DNA of 64,000 nucleotides from contig AP025576.1 in assembly GCA_022845955.1 (NCBI GenBank), positions 6,448,001 to 6,512,000 of the forward strand, read 5' to 3'. Of this stretch, positions 1 through 8,868 are shown piece after piece. The notes beneath the pieces were generated by a model. The model was not told the origin of the DNA and did not search any database. It was given only the letters and a program-made list of their open reading frames with translations. A program made the position numbers and the translations under genes. The DNA is from Lachnospiraceae bacterium. GTDB lineage: Bacteria; Bacillota; Clostridia; Lachnospirales; Lachnospiraceae. Positions within the stretch are counted from its first letter, which is position 1, and the number at the start of each line of letters is the position of its first letter.

Positions 1-920
1 TTCAGCGCCCGGTCTGCCGCTGCCAGCCACTTTTCCTCCAGAAGGCCGCTGTGTACTCCCCGCAGGATTCCATACGCAAAACCGCATGTGGCGCTGGCTT
101 CCTCGTAGGATTCCGGGTCATCCAGCAGCGTATGCCACATACCGCTGTCCGCCTGACACCTCGACAGGGCTTCCACCTGACTGCAGAGGGTTTCCTTTAA
201 AATACGCTCCACAGGCTCAGGACAGGATATCATGCTGAGCAGCTCCGGGATCGCAATGGTACTCCAGCAGTTCCCTCTTCCCCAGAAAGCCCCTGCAAAA
301 TGATTCCTTTCCAGAAAAGTCCAGCCATGGTACCAGAAGCCGCTTATCGGATCCTGCAGATATTTCATATGAAGCAGAAACTGATACTGGGCCTCGTTAC
401 GGTAATCCTCCCGATCCAATATCCTTCCCATATTGGCAAGGAAAAGCACGGTCATCACCAATGTGTCATCCCAAAGCTCCTGCTCGTTGACATCATCAGA
501 AGTCATATGCTGTATCCCGCCTTCCATGGTGCGGGGCATTCCGTTCATAATCCATTCCGCCGCTTCCCGGCAGGGCTTCATATAATTCTCATCCTTCAGG
601 TATTCCGCCAGATAAGACATAGTCAGGAAAGGAGCCGCCGTATTCACATTGCACTGCGGAAAGCCTACCTGCAGCTGCCTGTCATAATACCGGGTAAGCA
701 TTTCCAGATATTTTTTTTCCCCTGAGGCCGCAAACAGTTTCCAGATACCGTAAAGCCCTACGCCCTGGGTCCATTCCCAATGCGCATATTTACGCAGCTC
801 CTCTTCCGATAACTTCTTCTTCCTGCGCATATTTTCCATAAATACGTCATCATCTTCATATAAGATTCCCGTAAAGGCATCAATCAGCTTTTGAAGCTTT
901 TTATCTATTTCCTGTAACAT
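1..920 (-). CDS. Glycoside hydrolase family 88/105 protein (unsaturated uronyl hydrolase), C-terminus cut off
   Basis: Reading leftward from the ATG at 918-920 gives about 306 residues before the window ends. The sequence has the repeated helical-hairpin pattern of (alpha/alpha)6-barrel enzymes of the YteR/YesR type, with HWEWTQGVGLYGIW near residue 47 and ELWDDTLVMT at 148-157, where the family's catalytic aspartate lies. These enzymes remove the 4,5-unsaturated uronic acid left at the non-reducing end of pectin or other polyuronide fragments by lyases. There is no signal peptide, so it probably acts in the cytosol on imported oligosaccharides. GGGGAG sits about 7 bases before the start. It is divergent from an AraC regulator, its likely controller. 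The exact substrate cannot be told, and the 3' end lies outside the window. Confidence 0.85.
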   Translation of the reverse strand, partial: MLQEIDKKLQKLIDAFTGILYEDDDVFMENMRRKKKLSEEELRKYAHWEWTQGVGLYGIWKLFAASGEKKYLEMLTRYYDRQLQVGFPQCNVNTAAPFLTMSYLAEYLKDENYMKPCREAAEWIMNGMPRTMEGGIQHMTSDDVNEQELWDDTLVMTVLFLANMGRILDREDYRNEAQYQFLLHMKYLQDPISGFWYHGWTFLERNHFAGAFWGRGNCWSTIAIPELLSMISCPEPVERILKETLCSQVEALSRCQADSGMWHTLLDDPESYEEASATCGFAYGILRGVHSGLLEEKWLAAADRAL

Positions 921-962
921 TCCTTTATCTCCCCGCCTGTAACTATATTTTCTTCCTATTCC

Positions 963-991
963 TTGCTTTTTGGCATTTGATCTACTATAAT
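963..991 (+). promoter_or_regulatory. Sigma-A-type promoter of the AraC gene
   Basis: TTGCTT (963-968) and TATAAT (986-991) are separated by exactly 17 bases in the 100-base gap between the divergent hydrolase and regulator genes. The spacing and perfect -10 make this a good candidate. The hydrolase promoter must share this gap. Confidence 0.7.
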
Positions 992-1047
992 ATAATTGTG
1001 AAAAAATAGGCTGTTTGCAGTAAATGGGGAAAGAAGGTATCCTATCC

Positions 1048-1980
1048 ATGCCTCAGACAATAGAATATAAGGAAAAACATTTTATTATTGTCAACGATAT
1101 TAAAAATTCTTTATTTTATTTTTTTGATTTTGATATCCGTTCCACAGAAAAAAACATGGAATTCGAGCATCTTCATTCCTATTATGAAATTCATATCCTG
1201 CTAAGCCCTATGGCCACACATTTTATTGAAGGCATTCCCTACCGCATCCGGACCAATGATTTCGTGCTGCTGGAGCCGTCCCGCCTGCATAAGTCCTTTT
1301 ATCCCAGTGAGACGCCCTCCAAAAGGCTGGTAATCACCTTTATGTACCGTGATGATGGCTACGGTTTCAAGGAGACCTATGAAAAGCTCCTGACACCATT
1401 TCATGAACATGTACCCATCTTCCGTTTCCCTGAAGCCCAGCAGAAGGAATTGGTACGGATTCTGAACGAAATCGTGGCGCTGTCCCATCAGGCCGGCACC
1501 CAGGAAATGACCGGCGCTTATGAACTCATGATACACAGCCTGTTCACCCAGTTTCTGTATTACCTGAAGGATTTCCATGACTTTAACATCTATGAGACAG
1601 AGAATCCGCAGGACCGGCTGTCTGAGCGGATTTATACCGTAGCCAATTATATCCATACCCATTACATGGACGACCTGACTCTGGAAGAGCTGGCGAAAAA
1701 TATCTACATGGATCCTTTTTACCTGTCCCACCAGTTCAGGGAGGTTACCGGCTATACGGTCACCCAATATATCCATCTGGTCCGGATCCGTAATTGCCAG
1801 TTCCTGCTGCTGAATACGGAAGATAAGATTTCAGATATCTCCGCCGCCTGCGGATTTACCAGTTTTTCTCAATTTAACCGCGTCTTCCATAAATTCTGCA
1901 ATGAATCTCCTTCCGAATATCGGAAAAGTCAGTCAACCAACCGGCTTCTTTCGGAACGGCCGAAGTCCTTACGGCACTAA
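1048..1980 (+). CDS. AraC family transcriptional regulator with N-terminal cupin domain
   Basis: About 310 residues. The N-terminal half resembles an AraC-type cupin sensor (HLHSYYEIHILL, then YRIRTNDFVLLEPSRLH). The C-terminal 100 residues hold the two helix-turn-helix units, with LTLEELAKNIYMDPFYLSHQF in the first and ISDISAACGFTSFSQFNRVF in the second, ending in the family SPSEYRKS box. It probably binds a sugar and activates the divergent GH88/105 gene. The ATG at 1048 is preferred because AGAAGG lies about 10 bases before it; the in-frame ATG at 1024 has no ribosome binding site. The effector is unknown. Confidence 0.9.
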   Translation: MPQTIEYKEKHFIIVNDIKNSLFYFFDFDIRSTEKNMEFEHLHSYYEIHILLSPMATHFIEGIPYRIRTNDFVLLEPSRLHKSFYPSETPSKRLVITFMYRDDGYGFKETYEKLLTPFHEHVPIFRFPEAQQKELVRILNEIVALSHQAGTQEMTGAYELMIHSLFTQFLYYLKDFHDFNIYETENPQDRLSERIYTVANYIHTHYMDDLTLEELAKNIYMDPFYLSHQFREVTGYTVTQYIHLVRIRNCQFLLLNTEDKISDISAACGFTSFSQFNRVFHKFCNESPSEYRKSQSTNRLLSERPKSLRH

Positions 1981-2033
1981 TCGTATCATTCATTGTTTTA
2001 AGTATAGTAAATTCAAATAGCATAGTCTATGTA

Positions 2034-3659
2034 TTAATTGTCTTTTACAGAGCAAAAACATTGCATATTTTGCGTTGGATTAGTAATAGCCATATTGGTA
2101 AAGTCGGAAGCTGCTACAAAAAAGAGCCACTTGCATTCCCTGCTTTCCGCATTCCAGGGAAGAATCATACTGTAATCATAATATCCTTTACCCCGGGTTT
2201 CCTCCCGTTGCGTAAGAACTATTTTTCTCTCATACCCGCCGCTGCCGTAAATAGATAACTGCTCCAGGGGCAGATTTCCCAGAATTGTCAATTCCATCCC
2301 TTCCTTCCGGGGGGGCGCGTACAATATCGGGCCGTTGGTCAGGAAGCTTTGGCCATTGCGCAGTGCATCCAGCACTTTTTCTGAATCCGGCCGCCCCTCC
2401 AGCTTTACATAGGTCCGCACACCGCCGCTTGTAAGATTGGACTCCGCCCATTTCTCCAGGCGTGGCAGCAGACGGGTATGCAGCAGATCCAGGCAGCCCA
2501 GTTGTGCTCCATAGCTTTCTTCCAGCCGACTCCGTATTTCTTTCTGCTCTTTCAGTACGCTGTCAATCCACATCAGCTCCCCAAACAATTCATGATAATC
2601 ATTCGCGCGTATATTGTGGGTATCGCTCCCCGTGACCGCCGGAATATACCTGCCCTGTTCCAGCAGTTCCCGCCACAGCTGCGCCGCGTCGGCATTAACG
2701 GTGCCGTAATACATAGGATGGGATCCATTCCATATTTCCATAGTCTGAAATATGTCCAGCATATCATAAAAGGCTGGGTTGAATGAGGTGGAAACACTGT
2801 AATCCCGGGGATGATTCAACTGAGGAATGCCTCCTTCCCCACGGATTTCCAAAGCAATCCGCCTGAACTCCGAACGCAGGGCCTCCTCTGTACGTTCCTC
2901 CCCGGGTACATGGTAGATGACATCTTTCTCCACGCCGAGAGACAATACATGACCGTTGGAAGTGGATATCTCCTTGGACACAACCGGCAGGAAATCTTCT
3001 TTTTCCTGTGCCCTCCATGCGTCGTGATTCAAGGTATTATGGTGATCGCTGAGAGCGCCGAAGGCCAATCCCATAGCCCGCATGGAACAGCTCACCTCCT
3101 CCGGCGTCTCGCATACATCATCGTCCCCGCCGTAAACCGGGCTGCTGTAAATACTGTGATGATGTAAGTCTCCCGCATAATACCCTTTTTCCCCCAGATT
3201 CACAAAGCGCTCTAACGAATAGCTTTTCCGTATGCCTGTCTCCGTTATCCTAAGTTCCTCTGTAATGATGATATATTCACTGCCTTTGGAGATTTCCGCC
3301 ATATACCTGCCTGTGGGAAGGCTCTTCTGCAGGATTCCGTCTTCACCGGTCATTTCCCGTATCATATCAATCCGGCCGTTGACCTTATGGAAGGTCCCTG
3401 CGGATTCCCCTGCCCGGAGAGGGAACAGCTTCACCTGGGCAGGTGTGGGCAGTCCCTTCTCATCCGCAACCGTTACATGAAGGGTTCCTATGCGCCTCTC
3501 CTGCATCGCTTTCCCGGGATATAGAATCCCCCGCTCTTCCAAAAGGTTCCGCGCCTGCCGGATCATTCTCCACAGCTGCTTTGCATCGCAGCCGGGCTTT
3601 TCTCCCTGTGCTTTCAGAATACTGATTCCAATGGACAAAAATTTCTCTGGTTTTGACAT
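2034..3659 (-). CDS. CehA/McbA-type metallohydrolase with PHP domain
   Basis: 541 residues. The N-terminal ~150 residues look like a beta-sandwich accessory domain. The PHP-type metal site follows: GDLHHHSIYS, LSDHHNTLNHDAW, IPQLNHPRDYS and VTGSDTHNI supply the histidines and aspartates that bind the metals. Enzymes of this type cleave phosphoesters or related bonds; the name comes from carbaryl and microcin members, so the natural substrate here is unknown. No signal peptide is seen. The start has GTGAGGAA just upstream, inside the end of the YhhN gene 14 bases away, so the two genes are probably one operon. Confidence 0.8.
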   Translation of the reverse strand: MSKPEKFLSIGISILKAQGEKPGCDAKQLWRMIRQARNLLEERGILYPGKAMQERRIGTLHVTVADEKGLPTPAQVKLFPLRAGESAGTFHKVNGRIDMIREMTGEDGILQKSLPTGRYMAEISKGSEYIIITEELRITETGIRKSYSLERFVNLGEKGYYAGDLHHHSIYSSPVYGGDDDVCETPEEVSCSMRAMGLAFGALSDHHNTLNHDAWRAQEKEDFLPVVSKEISTSNGHVLSLGVEKDVIYHVPGEERTEEALRSEFRRIALEIRGEGGIPQLNHPRDYSVSTSFNPAFYDMLDIFQTMEIWNGSHPMYYGTVNADAAQLWRELLEQGRYIPAVTGSDTHNIRANDYHELFGELMWIDSVLKEQKEIRSRLEESYGAQLGCLDLLHTRLLPRLEKWAESNLTSGGVRTYVKLEGRPDSEKVLDALRNGQSFLTNGPILYAPPRKEGMELTILGNLPLEQLSIYGSGGYERKIVLTQREETRGKGYYDYSMILPWNAESRECKWLFFVAASDFTNMAITNPTQNMQCFCSVKDN

Positions 3660-3673
3660 GTATTTTTCCTCAC

Positions 3674-4336
3674 TTAAATAAAGTACATAGCTGCTGCAAT
3701 AAAATATACCGCCGAATAATACAGCGTAAGAAGCACCGCACTCAAAACACGGGACTGCGTTTCATGCAGAATCCGGAACCCCAGGATATTGTCTGAAATA
3801 TAAAAACAGATCCCGCCTGCCGCCATAAACATTCCTGCCATACCGCCCATTTCCCGGGCCACAGCCAGGGCCATCGCAGTCATAAAGGATAAAAGAGCGC
3901 CGTATCCCACCATATAAACGGCTTGTCTACCGAAATGGTACAGAAACCTCCCGTGAAGCAAAAGCATAAAAGCAAGCAGCAGCACAAAAAGGAGGACTGT
4001 TGTGATCCTTACCGGCACCAGATGAATATAAGCCGCCAGGAAACAAACATGCCCCATTCCAAAAGCTGCCACCCCCGCCAGGAAAACCAGCTCCAGCAGT
4101 ACATCCGCGGCCATACAGAAAAAGGTGCCCGCAAATATCCAAAGGGCAACGCCGCGTAGCTGTCCTTCTGCACCTGATACATAGAATAATGCCGCCAGAA
4201 CAGGCATAAAGGTTGCCAGTGCTTTAAAAACAAGTCCCCCTTTCCCCTTTTTCTCCTTATTCCGGAAGTAATATTGTCCAAACACAGCCGTAAGCACCGC
4301 CGCAGTCAGGAGTATTATATTTTTCTGGAGAACCAC
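3674..4336 (-). CDS. YhhN family membrane protein (lysoplasmalogenase-like)
   Basis: Polytopic membrane protein of about 220 residues with seven to eight hydrophobic segments. It carries family landmarks: an acidic pair in FCMAADVLLE, a GMGHVCFLAAY motif and FYISDNILG near the C-terminus. YhhN/TMEM86 proteins include lysoplasmalogenases that hydrolyse the vinyl-ether bond of lysoplasmalogens, which would suit an anaerobe with plasmalogen lipids; that role is inferred. The GTG at 4336 is preferred because AGAGGGAG lies about 8 bases upstream and it starts right at the first membrane helix. An in-frame ATG at 4399 would add 21 mostly basic residues but lacks a ribosome binding site. It is upstream of the PHP hydrolase gene in the same direction. 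Confidence 0.75.
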   Translation of the reverse strand: MVLQKNIILLTAAVLTAVFGQYYFRNKEKKGKGGLVFKALATFMPVLAALFYVSGAEGQLRGVALWIFAGTFFCMAADVLLELVFLAGVAAFGMGHVCFLAAYIHLVPVRITTVLLFVLLLAFMLLLHGRFLYHFGRQAVYMVGYGALLSFMTAMALAVAREMGGMAGMFMAAGGICFYISDNILGFRILHETQSRVLSAVLLTLYYSAVYFIAAAMYFI

Positions 4337-4596
4337 AGGCAGCTCCCTCTCTTTCCGGGCGGTACTTCCCTTTCCAAACCGCCTCCATTTTCCCATCATA
4401 ACTCATGTCACCCAAGATTTCCAGCGCAGACTGTTCGAACGTTACTGTTCACAGTTGCTTCCCGGCTGCATTTGCTATTGAATCCATGCCCATTCCCTGC
4501 TATCATTGGTTCATACAGACAAAAACTGCTGTACCCGTTTCTGTCCACATGGCATTGCGATGCCTGTAATCACGGTCACATCACGATAGGAGTATC

Positions 4597-5352
4597 ATGA
4601 CAAAAAAACGAATATATGTATGTCTGTCAGTTCTTCTTTTTATGGCCTTCCTTATCTGTCTGCTGACCTTACGGATCTATGGCAGCCTATCCGTAAAAGG
4701 CGGGCAGGCTGCCATAGCGCCGGACTCTGTTTTCTTTTCCCAGAAAAATCCGCTTTGGGCCGGTGATACCCTGGGGAATTCTTCTTTCACCATGGAATCC
4801 TCCGGCTGTCTGACGGCCTGCCTGGCAGCGGCATTGTGCATGCAGGATATTGCCGTTCCCGGCCTGGCCCCCGTAGATCCCGGCAGTTTGAACGCCATGC
4901 TTTCCCGGGAACAGGTCTATGATGAGGAAGGGAATATCCGGTGGGAGTCTCTGCAATCGGCACTGCAGGTATCCATAGAACGGGTGAACGGCGTATCTGC
5001 CATGAAAGGAACCGATCTGGCGGCACTGATATCCGAAGGAATTTACCCCATCGTCCGTGTCCGCATGAACGGGCTGGGCAGTTTTCATTATGTTCTTCTG
5101 ATCCAATGCCGGGACGGACGTTTCTGGTGTATGGATCCCCTCAGTCCTGACGAAAAACCGGTTCCTCTGTCGGATTTCGGAAACCGTATTTATGCTATAC
5201 GCTATTTTAATAACCGTTCAGACAAGTCTGAACGGTTACCTTTTTGTACCTCTTCTGCTCTTAATCCGCAGCTATCAGATCCTCCAGCATTTTCTTCGCC
5301 ATCCGGATATCCTTTTTCTGCTCTTCTCCAGAGATTTCCCTCTCAATGGTGA
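4597..5352 (+). CDS. C39-like cysteine peptidase domain protein, membrane-anchored or secreted
   Basis: 251 residues as read. A signal-anchor helix at residues 7-28 is followed by a compact papain-like domain of the Peptidase_C39_2 type: Cys71 in SSGCLTACLAAAL, His164 in GSFHYVLLI and Asp180 in WCMDPLS make a complete Cys-His-Asp triad. Such proteins usually act outside the membrane on peptides or cell-surface proteins; the substrate is unknown. The domain naturally ends near YAIRYFN (about 5208). The next ~45 residues are translated from a palindromic repeat at 5211-5240 and from sequence antisense to the neighbouring isomerase gene, so they are probably an acquired tail. The 3' end overlaps the convergent isomerase gene by about 92 bases. 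Confidence 0.7.
   Translation: MTKKRIYVCLSVLLFMAFLICLLTLRIYGSLSVKGGQAAIAPDSVFFSQKNPLWAGDTLGNSSFTMESSGCLTACLAAALCMQDIAVPGLAPVDPGSLNAMLSREQVYDEEGNIRWESLQSALQVSIERVNGVSAMKGTDLAALISEGIYPIVRVRMNGLGSFHYVLLIQCRDGRFWCMDPLSPDEKPVPLSDFGNRIYAIRYFNNRSDKSERLPFCTSSALNPQLSDPPAFSSPSGYPFSALLQRFPSQW
5211..5245. terminator. Palindrome acting as likely terminator; member of the dispersed repeat family
   Basis: Perfect 13-bp arms, TAACCGTTCAGAC and its complement, flank a 2-base centre (5224-5225), followed by CCTTTTTG on the + strand. It lies inside the end of the C39-like reading frame and downstream of the convergent isomerase gene, so it could stop transcription from the left. The arms match the end motif of the repeats at 7430, 27911, 48470 and 57235. 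Confidence 0.65.
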
Positions 5353-6088
5353 TGTCCCCCTCATAGCCGATCTCCTTCAGCTTTCTGATAAACGCAGGAT
5401 AATCCACCTTTCCCTGCCCCAGAGGCTTCTCTTCGCCCAGTTCATGGCCGTCCGTGGGGTAACATCCGTCCTTGCCGTGTATCCCCATCACATATTCCCC
5501 GAATACATCCAGGGAATCCACCGGATTCCCTTTTCCGTACATCAACAGGTTGGCGGGATCCAGATTCACCCCTACATTATCCATTCCTATATCCTGAATG
5601 GCGCGCTTTAAGGCCACCGGTGTTTCCTGTCCGGTTTCAAAAAGGAAATTCTGCCCGTTTTCCCTGCACTTTGCCGCAAGCTCCTTCAGGCACGCTATCA
5701 CCCCATGATAGTTGGGATCATACGGATTTTCGGGCATAAAACCTACATGGGTCACCAGATTTCCCACTCCGATCCAACGGGCGAAAGCAGAGCCTTCCAT
5801 CAGCATGGCCAGCCGCTGGAAACGGAACGCCGCAGGTACCAGGCCCAAAGTCTCCTGCCCTTCATAAAAATTCCAGGCTTTCGGTCCTTCCCAGCCGCAC
5901 CAGAAAGCAGTGATTTCGATCTTCTTCTCACAGACCGCTTCTCTCACCATAACCGCGGTTTCTTCCGTAAGAAGGCTCCTGTCCCAGCACACAAGCTGGC
6001 AGCTTTCCACGCCCATCTCCCGTAATTCGCCGAATTTCTCCTTCAAGTCCGTATCCGCATGCAGATTTACCAAAATACCTACTCTCAT
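5261..6088 (-). CDS. Sugar phosphate isomerase/epimerase family TIM-barrel protein
   Basis: 275 residues matching the xylose-isomerase-like TIM barrel (IolE, IolI, hydroxypyruvate isomerase relatives). The metal-ligand positions are recognisable: glutamate in FLFETGQETP, aspartate in GVNLDPANLL, histidine in GIHGKDGCYP and glutamate in ITIEREISG. Family members isomerise, epimerise or dehydrate sugars or keto-inositols. AGGAGG lies 6 bases before the ATG. It follows a Gfo/Idh/MocA oxidoreductase gene by 84 bases, a common pairing in inositol, uronate and keto-sugar pathways, so the oxidoreductase product is a plausible substrate. The precise reaction cannot be read from sequence. Confidence 0.85.
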   Translation of the reverse strand: MRVGILVNLHADTDLKEKFGELREMGVESCQLVCWDRSLLTEETAVMVREAVCEKKIEITAFWCGWEGPKAWNFYEGQETLGLVPAAFRFQRLAMLMEGSAFARWIGVGNLVTHVGFMPENPYDPNYHGVIACLKELAAKCRENGQNFLFETGQETPVALKRAIQDIGMDNVGVNLDPANLLMYGKGNPVDSLDVFGEYVMGIHGKDGCYPTDGHELGEEKPLGQGKVDYPAFIRKLKEIGYEGDITIEREISGEEQKKDIRMAKKMLEDLIAAD

Positions 6089-6125
6089 CTTATACCTCCT
6101 GTGATACTTCCTTATTTCCCACTCT

Positions 6126-6146
6126 GAAAGGCGCTTTCCGCCTTTC
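6126..6146. other. Intergenic hairpin between oxidoreductase and isomerase genes
   Basis: GAAAGGCG and CGCCTTTC form an 8-bp stem around a 5-base loop in the 84-base gap between two genes read leftward. No strong T-run follows, so it may be an mRNA-stabilising or attenuating hairpin rather than a terminator. Confidence 0.4.
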
Positions 6147-6172
6147 CTCTCCTGTCCGCACTTTTGCGCATC

Positions 6173-7216
6173 TCAAGTATGCCGGCTCTCTGCCAGGCCC
6201 TCCAGATACTTCTTTCCCGCTTCCAGCTCCTTCAGACCCAGAAGCACCGATTTCACACCTTCCTCCAAAGGCGCTCTCACAATTTCCCTCTCCTGCGCCA
6301 GACACTCGTAAAAATACTTGATCTCCGTATAATAAGGCCCTAAATCCGATATATTAATGCCCGCGGACTCATCATGCATAGTCCATTCTGCCGTAAGATC
6401 CGGGACAGATATCCTTTCTCCCTTATGATAAACCTGCAGAGACGGCGTATCATTTCCCCTGTAAATTATCGTGGCATCCTCAAAACACGCCCGGAAGGAA
6501 GATTCAAAGGGAAGTGCCGTACATACATCCCAGATTCCCTCTGCTGTTGCGAAAACGCTGCCAAACTGATAAGAGGTAACCACCTGGTTTATCATCCCGC
6601 TTGGGAAAGCCGTCGCTTTTACCGTAAAAGAATCCGGTTCACCCAGCATATATCGCAAGAAATCCAGATCATGGATATGCAGATCAAGCACGACACTGCC
6701 GCTTTTTTTCTCCTCATGGAACCAGTCCTCGTATCCCCATTTCGTATCACCGCTGATACGCTGCATCACAATAGATTTCAGTTCACCAAAGGTTTTCTTC
6801 TCATAAGCCTCTTTCAGATACCGGTATTCTTCAAAAGAACGGACTACCTGGCCCACCATCACCTTCACACCCGTTTTTTTCTGCACCTCCAGAAGCCTTT
6901 TACAATCTTCCCCCGTCAGACAAACAGGCTTTTCCACAAATACATGCATGCCTTTCTCCATCGCCGCCACAGCCATCTCGGCATGAAGATAACTGGGCAG
7001 ACAGATATGTACCGCATCCAGCTCCTCCTCCCTTACCAGATCCATTCCCGTCGTATACTTCCTGGCCGACCGCCACTGCTTCGATGCCCTCTCCAGAAAT
7101 TCCTCCCTGCAGTCAGCCAGTGCCGCCACTTCCACATCCATCTTACCTGAAAGCGCCTTTAAAGACAGATTATGGGTCGTGCCCATACCTCCGCAACCAA
7201 TTACTCCGACCTTCAT
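6173..7216 (-). CDS. Gfo/Idh/MocA family NAD(P)-dependent oxidoreductase
   Basis: 347 residues. The N-terminal Rossmann fold starts with VGVIGCGGMGTTHNLSL, and the family EKP motif is in HVFVEKPVCLT near residue 95. The C-terminal alpha/beta domain contains SGSVVLDLHIHDLDFLRYML, where the conserved aspartate and histidine of the active site lie. Members oxidise or reduce hydroxyls of sugars, inositols or glycosides with NAD(P). AAAGGGGAT precedes the start. It is the first gene of a two-gene operon with the TIM-barrel isomerase, which suggests an oxidation followed by isomerisation or elimination. A dispersed repeat lies directly upstream. Confidence 0.88.
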   Translation of the reverse strand: MKVGVIGCGGMGTTHNLSLKALSGKMDVEVAALADCREEFLERASKQWRSARKYTTGMDLVREEELDAVHICLPSYLHAEMAVAAMEKGMHVFVEKPVCLTGEDCKRLLEVQKKTGVKVMVGQVVRSFEEYRYLKEAYEKKTFGELKSIVMQRISGDTKWGYEDWFHEEKKSGSVVLDLHIHDLDFLRYMLGEPDSFTVKATAFPSGMINQVVTSYQFGSVFATAEGIWDVCTALPFESSFRACFEDATIIYRGNDTPSLQVYHKGERISVPDLTAEWTMHDESAGINISDLGPYYTEIKYFYECLAQEREIVRAPLEEGVKSVLLGLKELEAGKKYLEGLAESRHT

Positions 7217-7244
7217 AAAGTATCCCCTTTCCCAACCTATGTTT

Positions 7245-7325
7245 TAACGGTTCAGTCCCTTCACAGTTCCTGCCATAATCCATCCTGAATCGCCTTTAGC
7301 GATGACTTTTGGCACTCTGTGATTC
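7245..7325 (+). repeat. Dispersed repeat, module A (copy 1)
   Basis: About 80 bases starting TAACGGTTCAG. It aligns without gaps, at roughly 80% by eye, to the reverse complement of 57302-57385. Shared blocks are CCTTCACAGTT, an ATCGC-loop-GCGAT hairpin and CTTTTGGCAC. It lies in the 361-base gap between the oxidoreductase and ROK genes; apart from the repeats and the ROK promoter I see nothing else in that gap. Confidence 0.75.
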
Positions 7326-7429
7326 TTTAATTTGTCCTATCATATTACAAATTCACAATACCATCTGCCCTTCTCCTTGTCAATCCCCCTTTTCCCCATA
7401 CCGTAACAGTCCAGCCTTCGTCCGTACTG

Positions 7430-7489
7430 TTACGGCCTGTTTTCACACAGCCTGCGCAGAAAATGCACAGCCATGCCTGAACTGTCACC
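7430..7489 (+). repeat. Dispersed repeat, module B (copy 1)
   Basis: Runs from TTACGGCCTG to CTGAACTGTCACC and contains an imperfect hairpin around CTGCGCAGAAAATGCACAG. The same order of motifs recurs at 48470-48513, 57235-57300 and 60790-60835. It is about 105 bases downstream of module A, in the same relative order as at the 57 kb copy. Confidence 0.7.
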
Positions 7490-7504
7490 ACGGGTCATTC
7501 CATC

Positions 7505-7533
7505 TTGCAGTTTCCCGTCACTCATGATACAAT
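7505..7533 (+). promoter_or_regulatory. Sigma-A-type promoter of the ROK regulator gene
   Basis: TTGCAG (7505-7510) and TACAAT (7528-7533) are 17 bases apart, about 45 bases upstream of the ROK start. The palindrome-rich surroundings could include an operator, which I cannot define. Confidence 0.6.
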
Positions 7534-7577
7534 TCTTATTAGTAATTCCATATTACAATTAAACCAAAGAGGCATTT

Positions 7578-8786
7578 ATGAAATTAGTAAACCAACAGCT
7601 GATCAAAAATACAAACCTGAAGCTGCTCTACAATTCCGTTTTCGAAAACAGGGGGATTTCCCGGGCTGCGCTGGCCAAACAGACAGGTCTGAGCCGTACT
7701 GCGGTTTCCGCGCTGATTGACGAACTGTCCGAAAGAGGTTTTCTATATGATTCCGGTATGGGGGACAGTTCCGGTGTAGGCAGAAAGCCGAACTGCCTGG
7801 AACTTTGTGCAGGGAATTATTATGTGGCGGTATTCGGCTGGGAGGAAACCTCGGTTCATGCCTTTCTTATTGATATCTGCGGCACTACGGCTATGCAGGA
7901 GCGGCTGGAAAAGGCTTCTTCCGATTCGTATGCCCGGCTTTGCCGCAGCTTTCTCACCGGACGGATTCTGGAACGGATCCGGCCGGAGCAGATTCTGGGG
8001 CTGTGCTTTGTCCTGCCTGCCATGATCGATCCGGAAAAAGAAGAGGTGTTCTCCACCACCTTTCCCTTAGACAACGATCAGGGGGAAGCCGGGGTCCTTC
8101 CCTTTCTGCGCTCGCTTTTTTCCGATTATGCCGTAGCTGTCCTGAACGATACGGCCTGCTGCGCCTACGCGGAAAAAATCTATACCGGCATCCAGGAAAA
8201 GGATTATGCATTCATCCAGTTCAGCAGAGGGATCGGGGCTTCTCTTTTTATCCAGGATAAGCTTCTGGGACAGGCCTGTGCCTCGTATACCCAGTTCGGC
8301 CATTTCAGCATTTCGCCGGAAGGCCCGCCCTGCCCCTGCGGCAACCGCGGATGTCTGGAGCTGGTACTGAGTGAGGCCACCCTCCGGAACCGTCTGCTGG
8401 AGAAGGGCACCACTTCGTCCCTGCTCTCCCGGGACGCTGTCCGTTATGAGGATCTGGGCAGGGCCTCCCTGTACACAGACACGGCAGCCGTACTGGTTAT
8501 TAAAGATTTGGCCAGGGAATTGGCCCTGGCCTTGTCCAACCTCATCTGCCTGGTACATCCCCGGCTGATTGTCCTCGGCGGGAACTCTGTTTCCTTAGGC
8601 CCCGTATTTCTGGAGGAAATACGACGCTGCCTGGGTGAAACCGGTTTTTCTCGCATGACGGGAGGCGTAAAACTGCGTTACAGCCAGCTGGATTCCTACG
8701 CCTGCTATAACGGCGCCATGAAATATTTTTTCGACACTCATTATCAGTTTACCGCCACCATGAATGGCTCTTTTTTTATCGGCTGA
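7578..8786 (+). CDS. ROK family transcriptional regulator (NagC/XylR type)
   Basis: 402 residues. Residues 1-65 form a winged helix-turn-helix (ISRAALAKQTGLSRTAVSALIDEL). The rest is a ROK sugar-kinase-like domain with the zinc motif CPCGNRGCLEL and the acidic GHFSI loop before it. ROK repressors release DNA when a sugar binds the kinase-like domain. AAAGAGG lies 5 bases before the ATG. It sits between two Gfo/Idh/MocA genes, one divergent and one 82 bases downstream in the same direction, and probably controls one or both. The ligand is unknown. Confidence 0.9.
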   Translation: MKLVNQQLIKNTNLKLLYNSVFENRGISRAALAKQTGLSRTAVSALIDELSERGFLYDSGMGDSSGVGRKPNCLELCAGNYYVAVFGWEETSVHAFLIDICGTTAMQERLEKASSDSYARLCRSFLTGRILERIRPEQILGLCFVLPAMIDPEKEEVFSTTFPLDNDQGEAGVLPFLRSLFSDYAVAVLNDTACCAYAEKIYTGIQEKDYAFIQFSRGIGASLFIQDKLLGQACASYTQFGHFSISPEGPPCPCGNRGCLELVLSEATLRNRLLEKGTTSSLLSRDAVRYEDLGRASLYTDTAAVLVIKDLARELALALSNLICLVHPRLIVLGGNSVSLGPVFLEEIRRCLGETGFSRMTGGVKLRYSQLDSYACYNGAMKYFFDTHYQFTATMNGSFFIG

Positions 8787-8868
8787 CCCGATATATCCTG
8801 ATTAGGCCCGACCGGCTGTCAGGTGCTTTCACTCAAACTATATTGTAGTAGAAAAGAGGAATCTATGT

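Noticed and set aside
4425..4475. Possible further copy of the dispersed repeat (TTACTGTTCACAGTTGC)
   Set aside because: Only a short stretch resembles module A and the flanks do not align, so chance similarity is not excluded.
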